Source: JBKPRX01 sp046734795
Lineage (GTDB): Bacteria > Actinomycetota > Thermoleophilia > Gaiellales > Gaiellaceae
Direction: 5' to 3'
Assembly: GCA_046734795.1 (NCBI GenBank)
Contig: JBKPRX010000092.1
Coordinates: 1 to 11,061, forward strand
DNA: 11,061 nt
The translations under genes and the position numbers were made by a program. The notes beneath the pieces were generated by a model. The model saw only the letters and a list, made by a program, of their open reading frames with translations. It made no database searches and had not been told where the DNA came from. Each line of letters begins with the position of its first letter. Position 1 is the first letter of the stretch. Below, one piece after another: positions 6,334-11,061 of this stretch.

Positions 6334-7265
6334 GCCTGCTGCGCGCGCTCTCGGCGAAGCAGACAGCTGCTCGCCCGGGCCCCGGCCCGATGCCGGAGTC
6401 GCTCCTTCGCGCGCTCGACGTCAGCGTCAGCCGACGCGTCGCCGGCCTGCTCGCGGGCGACTTCCGGTCGCTCGTGCACGGCGAGGGGACCGAGCTCGCG
6501 CAGGTCCGCCCGTACGTGCCCGGCGACGACGTCCGCTTGATCGACTGGAACGTCACCGCGCGAACGAACCAGCCGCACGTGCGCGTGAACCTCGCCGAGC
6601 GCGTGCTCGTCACGTGGCTCGTGCTCGACACCTCGCCGTCGATGCGCTTCGGCACGGCTGAGCGGCGCAAAGCGGACGTCGCCCAGGGCGTGGCGATCGC
6701 GGTCGGTCATCTCGCGACGAGACGCGGAAACCGGCTCGGCGTGGTCACGTTCGGCGATGCCGAACCACGGACGCTGCCGGCACGCCAGGGACGCTCCGGA
6801 CTGCTCGGACTGCTCGGCGCGCTCGAGGACGAGGCGGAGCCGAACCCGGATCAGCGCGTCGGCGCCACGTCGCTCGGCGCGGCGGTTCGGCGCACTTCGA
6901 CGCTTGCGCGGCAACGCGCGCTCGTCGTGATCGCGTCCGACTTCCGCGGGCCGCTCGACTGGCGTCCGCCGATGCTCGAGCTCGCGGGAAGACACGAGGT
7001 GATCGCCGTCGAGATCCGCGACCGGCGCGAGCAGGAGCTTCCGCAGGCGGGCGACCTGTGGCTCGTCGATCCCGAGACCGGCAGGCTGCTCCGCGTCGAC
7101 ACCGACAACGCAAGCGTTCGTCGCCGCTTCGCCGAAGCGGCCGCGGAGGAGCGGAGCGGTCTCGCACGCACGCTGGCCGGAATCGGCGTGCGGCACGTTG
7201 TGCTCACGACCGAAGGCGACTGGCTGCGGACGCTGACGAGCTTCCTGCGGAGGGCCGCCGCGTGA
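6330..7265 (+). CDS. DUF58 domain protein with VWA-like fold
   Basis: The 311-residue protein carries the DUF58 signature YVPGDDVRLIDWNVTAR (62-78). A VWA-like domain follows, with the metal-site motif DTSPS (D100, S102, S104) after the hydrophobic strand RVLVTWLVL. Further VWA strands are RLGVVTFGD (135-143), GATSLGAAVRR (178-188), carrying a threonine candidate for metal binding, and LVVIASDFRG (198-207). Residues 1-25 are a low-complexity leader. Longer DUF58 proteins have two membrane helices at the N-terminus; none is seen here, so this one should be cytosolic. DUF58 proteins almost always accompany MoxR ATPases and are thought to be their adaptor or client. The GTG start overlaps the moxR stop (GTGA, 6330-6333) and the stop overlaps the next GTG (7262-7265), so translation is probably coupled. 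Confidence 0.93.
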   Translation: MSLLRALSAKQTAARPGPGPMPESLLRALDVSVSRRVAGLLAGDFRSLVHGEGTELAQVRPYVPGDDVRLIDWNVTARTNQPHVRVNLAERVLVTWLVLDTSPSMRFGTAERRKADVAQGVAIAVGHLATRRGNRLGVVTFGDAEPRTLPARQGRSGLLGLLGALEDEAEPNPDQRVGATSLGAAVRRTSTLARQRALVVIASDFRGPLDWRPPMLELAGRHEVIAVEIRDRREQELPQAGDLWLVDPETGRLLRVDTDNASVRRRFAEAAAEERSGLARTLAGIGVRHVVLTTEGDWLRTLTSFLRRAAA

Positions 7266-8224
7266 CGTTCGAGTGGCCGTACATGCTGATCGCGCTCGTC
7301 GCGGTCCCGCTCCTTGCGGGCGCGTACGTCTGGTTCGACCGGCAGCGAGACAGGCGCGCCGCAAGCTTCACGAACCCGTCACTCCTGCCGAATCTCGTCG
7401 ACCGCTCCCCGGGCTGGCGCCGGCACTTGCCGCTCGCAATCGTCCTCGTCGCGCTCGCCGCGCTGATCGTCGGCGTCGCACGACCGCACGCGACCGTCAG
7501 CGTGAAGCGAGAGACGGCAACAGTCGTGATCGCGGTCGACACATCGCGCTCGATGAAGGCGACCGATCTCCGACCGAGCCGACTCGCGGTCGCTCGAGAG
7601 ACGGCCGAGAAATTCGTCGCGCAGATCCCGGCGAAGTACCGGATCGCGTTGATCGGCTTCGCGTCTCGCGCCGTCGTTGCTTTGCCGCCGACGACCGACC
7701 GGTCGCTCGTCTCGCGCGCGTTAGCGTCCCTTCGCGCAGGCCAAGGAACCGCGCTCGGCGACGCGATCATGCTCGGCGTCCGGATCAGTCAGCGAACGCG
7801 CGAGGCGGACGGCAACGTGCCGCCCGAGGCGATGCTGGTGGTCTCCGACGGCGCGGCCCAAGGCGGTCGCGTCGCGCCTCCTGCCGCGATCGCAAAAGCG
7901 CGCGCGGCGCACATTCCGATCTCGGCCGTCGTGCTCGGCACGGCATCCGGCGTCGTCGAGGACACGCTCGCGGGTGGCTACCACGTGACGATCCAGGTGC
8001 CGCCGAATCCGGGACTGCTCCGCGCCGCCGCAACCTCCACCGGCGGCGAGGTCTTCACCGATCCGTCTGACAGGCGGCTCGCAGACATCTACGAGCGCCT
8101 CACGTCGCGACTCGGTCACCGTGACAGCTCGCGCGAGCTCAGCGACGCGTTCGCCGGCGGCGCGGTGGTGCTCCTCCTGATCGGCGCTGCGCTTTCGACC
8201 CTCTGGTTTCGGAGAGTTCCGTGA
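7262..8224 (+). CDS. Membrane-anchored VWA domain protein, BatA-like (first paralogue)
   Basis: The 320-residue protein has two N-terminal membrane helices (about 5-25 and 57-74), then a VWA domain, and a C-terminal membrane helix (about 297-315). This is the layout of BatA/BatB and related proteins. The metal-ion site is complete: DTSRS (D93, S95, S97), T163 in GTALGD, and D196 in VVSDG. Near residues 232-250 it keeps a glycine-rich loop ending in PPNPGLL, which is common before the last VWA helix in BatA-type proteins. The start is GTG at 7262 with a good ribosome binding site, GGAGG at 7249-7253. Both ends overlap neighbours by GTGA. The protein is clearly paralogous to the second VWA protein downstream (VARPH, SRSM, PSRL and PPTTD shared). 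It probably interacts with the MoxR/DUF58 pair at the membrane; the role itself is not known. Confidence 0.94.
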   Translation: MTFEWPYMLIALVAVPLLAGAYVWFDRQRDRRAASFTNPSLLPNLVDRSPGWRRHLPLAIVLVALAALIVGVARPHATVSVKRETATVVIAVDTSRSMKATDLRPSRLAVARETAEKFVAQIPAKYRIALIGFASRAVVALPPTTDRSLVSRALASLRAGQGTALGDAIMLGVRISQRTREADGNVPPEAMLVVSDGAAQGGRVAPPAAIAKARAAHIPISAVVLGTASGVVEDTLAGGYHVTIQVPPNPGLLRAAATSTGGEVFTDPSDRRLADIYERLTSRLGHRDSSRELSDAFAGGAVVLLLIGAALSTLWFRRVP

Positions 8225-8928
8225 GAGCTCGCATCGCCAAGCTCGCGCTCGTCGCGGCGCTTGCGGCAGTCGCGCTTACCGCGTCGGCTGCACCCGCCTC
8301 GGCGACGAACGAATGCCGCGGCCTCCGCATCTGCCTCACGGTCGCGGGACCGTGGGTCGTCGTCCCGGCGAGCGGCACGACCGGTCAGCGAACCGAGTAC
8401 CAGCTCTCGTGCCCGAAGCGCTTCGTCGTCGGCGGCCTCGACTCCGAGCTCAGCGATCCGCACATCGACGTCCACTTCGCCGGTCGCCTGGGAAGCCCCG
8501 TGAATCCGGGCGTGACGACGGACAGAAGCGCAGTCTTCCGCGCGCTCTTTGCCGGACCGCGAGGACGGAATGAGAGCTTCCGGCCGCGCATCGGCTGCGT
8601 CCCGTCATCGGGCGGGGGCGGCGGAATCCCGACGGCGCGGCCGATCTATCCCGCTCGCGAGCTGACCGCGCATCGCGTCCGCACGATCGACGTGCACCCC
8701 GGTGCACAGCGCATCACGCAGCGTTGCGCGGCCGGTGAGCAGCTCGTCGCGGCGACGCACGCGGTCGGCTTCTACACGCGGACGCCACCGACCGCGGCGC
8801 TGATCTCGACCGTGAGCACGGCGAAGGCCGTAGACCGAAATGCGATCGCGGTGACCGTGCGGTCGCACGTACCTGCCGGGACCCGCGCCGTCGTCCAAGT
8901 CGCGGCACTCTGTTCGGGAGCACGATGA
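8221..8928 (+). CDS. Secreted cysteine-containing protein of unknown function, internally duplicated
   Basis: I do not recognise this 235-residue protein. Residues 1-28 are a clear signal peptide: basic MRARIAK, a hydrophobic alanine/leucine core, and cleavage expected after ASA (28). No lipobox follows. The mature protein has six cysteines at 32, 38, 64, 126, 169 and 231. C64-C126 and C169-C231 are both 62 residues apart, and each pair brackets a predicted beta-rich unit that opens with a Cys strand (QLSC, TQRC) and closes with a strand ending in Cys (RPRIGC, VQVAALC). A glycine run (131-135) joins the halves. C32 and C38 may form a third disulfide. The start is GTG at 8221 with GGAG at 8211-8214. 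It overlaps the first VWA gene by GTGA and the second by ATGA, so it is an integral operon member and probably an extracytoplasmic partner of the VWA proteins. That role is inference from position. Confidence 0.85.
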   Translation: MRARIAKLALVAALAAVALTASAAPASATNECRGLRICLTVAGPWVVVPASGTTGQRTEYQLSCPKRFVVGGLDSELSDPHIDVHFAGRLGSPVNPGVTTDRSAVFRALFAGPRGRNESFRPRIGCVPSSGGGGGIPTARPIYPARELTAHRVRTIDVHPGAQRITQRCAAGEQLVAATHAVGFYTRTPPTAALISTVSTAKAVDRNAIAVTVRSHVPAGTRAVVQVAALCSGAR

Positions 8929-9971
8929 CGTTCGGCCGCCCCCTGCTTCTGCTGACCCTGCTGATCGTGCCGATCGCGATCGGCGTGTACCTGCTGATCC
9001 AGCGCCGTCAGATGCGTTACGCGGTCGCGTACACGAACATCGACGTGCTCGCGACCGTCGCCGGCGGCCGGTCGTGGCGACGCATCGTGCCACCGGCGTT
9101 GTTCCTGCTGGCGATTGCAGCGCTCTGCACAGCCGTTGCGCGCCCGCACGTCAAGCGAATGGTCCCGCAGGAGCACGCGACGGTGATCCTCGTCCTCGAC
9201 GCGTCGCGCTCGATGCAGGCGCGCGACGTGAAGCCGTCGCGGCTCGGTGCGGCCGAAGCCGCGGTCAACGCGTTCCTCGATCGCGTGCCGAGCCGGCTCC
9301 AGGTCGGGATGGTCGTCTTCGCCGGCGACGCGCAAGTCGCAGCGCCGCCGACGACCGATCACGAGCTCGTGCGCGAATCACTGCACCTCGTCGAGAACTA
9401 TCCCGGCTACAGCGGCACCGCGATCGGTGATGCGCTTCAGGTCGCGGTCGATCTCGGCAAGCAAGCGCTCCTCGGCGGCCGAAGCGGCCAGCCGACGATC
9501 GCGTATCGCACCGCAGCGCCGCAGCAACAGCCGAAGCCCGGCGCGCTCGTCTCGATTCTCTTCCTCTCGGACGGCCGGCAGACGACGGGCGCGCTGCTGC
9601 CGCTGCAAGGTGCCGCGCTCGCAAAGCAGGCGGGCTTCCCGGTGTACACCGTCGCGCTCGGAACGCGCAACGCGCGCCTGCCCGGCCTCGACCCGAACTC
9701 GTTCAGCCCGTTCCAGAGTCCGGGTCAGCCGAACCCGTTCAACCTCGCGCCGGACCGTGCGACGCTCCGGTCGATCGCGCGAATGACGGGCGGCGAGTAC
9801 TTCGCGGCGCGGAACGCGGATACCGCACACAACGCGTACGAGAAGCTCGGGTCGCAGCTCGGTCGACGACCGGCGCATGTCGAGGTCACCTACGCGTTCA
9901 TCGGCGGCGCCGCTGTGCTCGTCGTGCTCGCGGGCGTGTTGTCCGCCTTCTGGTCGCCGCGGATTCCGTAG
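8925..9971 (+). CDS. Membrane-anchored VWA domain protein, BatA/BatB-like (second paralogue)
   Basis: The 348-residue protein has two N-terminal membrane helices (about 6-25 and 55-72), a VWA domain, and a C-terminal membrane helix (about 323-342). The metal site is intact: DASRS (D92, S94, S96), T165 in SGTAIGDAL, and D216 in FLSDGRQ. Compared with the first paralogue it has two extra segments. One, around 183-206, has AAPQQQPKPG. The other is a proline/asparagine/phenylalanine-rich loop around 252-275 (PNSFSPFQSPGQPNPFNL). The insertions lie next to the face that usually contacts ligands, so the paralogues may have different partners. The ATG start is preceded by GGGAG at 8916-8920 and overlaps the secreted-protein stop. 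It is the last gene of the operon. Its TAG stop is only 7 bases from the stop of the convergent PASTA gene, with no terminator hairpin visible. Confidence 0.94.
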   Translation: MTFGRPLLLLTLLIVPIAIGVYLLIQRRQMRYAVAYTNIDVLATVAGGRSWRRIVPPALFLLAIAALCTAVARPHVKRMVPQEHATVILVLDASRSMQARDVKPSRLGAAEAAVNAFLDRVPSRLQVGMVVFAGDAQVAAPPTTDHELVRESLHLVENYPGYSGTAIGDALQVAVDLGKQALLGGRSGQPTIAYRTAAPQQQPKPGALVSILFLSDGRQTTGALLPLQGAALAKQAGFPVYTVALGTRNARLPGLDPNSFSPFQSPGQPNPFNLAPDRATLRSIARMTGGEYFAARNADTAHNAYEKLGSQLGRRPAHVEVTYAFIGGAAVLVVLAGVLSAFWSPRIP

Positions 9972-9978
9972 CGCGCCG

Positions 9979-11061
9979 CTAGTCGCGGACGTAGATCGCG
10001 ACGAAGTCACCGGACGAGAGCGTTCCGCTTGCGGGCAGCTGCTCGACGACGGTTCCGGACTCGCCTCCACCCTGCGCGCGCCGGACGACGATGACGCGGA
10101 ACCCCGCGTCCTCGAGGTCGGTGCGCGCCGTCGCCTCGTCTTCGCCGGTGACGTCGGGAACGTCGGCCGGGTTGCCGGGGTTCGGGCCTTCGCTGACGTC
10201 GAGCTGCACGCGCGTGCGCGGCCGCACTCGCGAACCAGCCGCAGGGTTCTGGCCGCGGACCCGCCCGACCGGTGCCTGGCCCGGGACGTACTCGACGTCT
10301 GCGAGCAAACCGAGCTGCTCGAGCGTCCGGAGCGCAGTCGCGAGTCCTTTGCCGGCGAGCCCAGGAACCGCCACCGTGCCACCGGCTGGCGACCGCGTCG
10401 TCGTCGCTCTCGTCGCCGTCGTCGTCACTCGTGGCGCAGTCGTTGTCGCGACCGTCGCGGTCGTGGCCGTCGCAGTCGTCGCGGTTGTCGTCGGCCGCGC
10501 CTTCGCGACCTTCAGCACGACAACCGAGCCGCGCGGCGCGCGCTTGTCCGCGACAGGAGTCTGCGCGAGCACCGTGCCCGGCGGCGCGGCAGACTCGACC
10601 GCAACCTTCTTCACCCGAAAACCTGCGCGTGTCAGCTGCGCCGAAGCGTCGGCCGCCGTGGCCGCGACGACATCGGGCACGGCGATCCCGGGCGGCCCGG
10701 CGGAGACGAGGAGGGTCACGAGCGAGTCGACCGGGAGCCGCGTGTTCGGGTCGGGCCGCTGGGCGAGGACAAGCCCGCGTCGCCGGGCGGAACGTTGCGG
10801 CGTCGAAAGCGGCCGGAAGCCGGCTTGCCGAACGAGCTGCTCAGCCTTCACGCGCGGACGCCCGACGACGTTCGGCACCGCATGCTTCCGAACCGCCGTC
10901 CGCTGATCGGACTTGTCGTCATCGCGGAACGCAAAGGCCCACGCGAGCAAACCGGCGACGACGAGAAGAAGCAGGATCGCGAGCACCCACCACCACCACT
11001 CGCGCGGCGGCTGCGGCGGCGGCGCCTCGACCTCTTCGGTGCGCGCAACGCCCGCGGCGGC
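9979..11061 (-). CDS. Membrane-anchored protein with four PASTA domains (5' end outside the window)
   Basis: The frame is open from the window edge to a TAG at 9981-9979, 360 residues. The visible N-terminal part is acidic and proline-rich (TEEVEAPPPQPPRE), then WWWW, then a single membrane helix starting VLAILLLLVVAGLLAW. Outside are four PASTA repeats, which bind peptidoglycan fragments or beta-lactam-like ligands in known families. They start at HAVPNVVGR, IAVPDVVAA, VAVPGLAGK and ADVPDVTGE (about residues 60, 126, 230 and 299 of the visible part). Repeats 2 and 3 are separated by about 35 residues rich in threonine and alanine (encoded at 10387-10491). A GTG at 10986 lies inside the membrane segment and is not a credible start. 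The missing part could be a PknB-type Ser/Thr kinase domain or just a short cytoplasmic tail; the sequence cannot decide. It converges on the moxR operon. Confidence 0.9.
   Translation of the reverse strand, partial: AAAGVARTEEVEAPPPQPPREWWWWVLAILLLLVVAGLLAWAFAFRDDDKSDQRTAVRKHAVPNVVGRPRVKAEQLVRQAGFRPLSTPQRSARRRGLVLAQRPDPNTRLPVDSLVTLLVSAGPPGIAVPDVVAATAADASAQLTRAGFRVKKVAVESAAPPGTVLAQTPVADKRAPRGSVVVLKVAKARPTTTATTATATTATVATTTAPRVTTTATRATTTRSPAGGTVAVPGLAGKGLATALRTLEQLGLLADVEYVPGQAPVGRVRGQNPAAGSRVRPRTRVQLDVSEGPNPGNPADVPDVTGEDEATARTDLEDAGFRVIVVRRAQGGGESGTVVEQLPASGTLSSGDFVAIYVRD

Noticed and set aside
5314..8928. Selenoprotein readthrough at the TGA stops of the operon genes
   Set aside because: A selenocysteine tRNA next door made this worth checking. 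But each TGA is part of a 4-base overlap with the next start, each protein already has its full family length, and nothing like a SECIS hairpin is apparent.
9972..9978. Terminator between the second VWA gene and the PASTA gene
   Set aside because: Only seven bases lie between the stop codons and no stable hairpin with a T run is present on either strand.
10387..10491. Repetitive GTC/GTG-rich stretch that looks like a tandem repeat
   Set aside because: It is in frame with the PASTA gene and encodes its threonine/alanine-rich linker. The units are irregular and there are no CRISPR-like repeats and spacers.
9979..10986. PASTA protein starting at the GTG at 10986
   Set aside because: This start falls at the first residue of the membrane helix, right after WWWW, and the frame remains open to the window edge with a plausible cytoplasmic segment. 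The true start must be beyond 11061.

Overview
The window is GC-rich bacterial DNA, by eye close to 70% G+C. Coding is dense, most starts are GTG, and several genes overlap by 4 bases. Leaderless-looking starts, a MoxR/DUF58/VWA operon and a PASTA protein point to a high-GC actinobacterium. A deep-branching class such as Thermoleophilia is my guess, not something the sequence proves. No mobile element, CRISPR array or clear intrinsic terminator is visible, and no gene-free stretch exceeds about 200 bases.

Left part (1-5121): an incomplete MOSC-domain gene on the minus strand diverges from a class I SAM methyltransferase gene. The methyltransferase converges on a hydantoinase/5-oxoprolinase-type gene pair, hyuA-hyuB (minus strand, 4422 to 1190). 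The methyltransferase and hyuB stop codons lie in one shared CTAG. hyuA in turn diverges from a HAD phosphatase-like gene. At both divergent junctions, a TANNNT-like -10 element lies 6-7 bases before each start codon and no ribosome binding site is seen, so leaderless mRNAs are likely.

Centre (5132-5223): a complete tRNA for selenocysteine (selC) with anticodon TCA, an 8-bp acceptor stem, a 6-bp anticodon stem and a long variable arm. This implies that the organism makes selenoproteins, although no other Sec gene is present here. Between the tRNA and the next gene are three copies of CCTGAGA, two direct at 11-bp spacing and one inverted, around a likely promoter.

Right part (5314-9971): a five-gene plus-strand operon in which every junction is a 4-base GTGA or ATGA overlap. 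The order is MoxR AAA+ ATPase, DUF58 protein, membrane VWA protein, secreted cysteine-containing protein of unknown function, second membrane VWA protein. The MoxR/DUF58/VWA core resembles Bat (aerotolerance) operons and the mycobacterial moxR1 cluster. In such systems the ATPase is thought to remodel or insert partners through MIDAS-bearing VWA proteins at the membrane. The secreted protein between the two VWA paralogues is the novel element. It appears to be an internal duplication with one equally spaced cysteine pair per half, and is a candidate extracytoplasmic client or partner.

Right edge (9979-11061): on the minus strand, converging on the operon with a 7-base gap, is the 3' part of a membrane-anchored protein with four PASTA domains split 2+2 by a threonine-rich linker. 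Its 5' end is outside the window.
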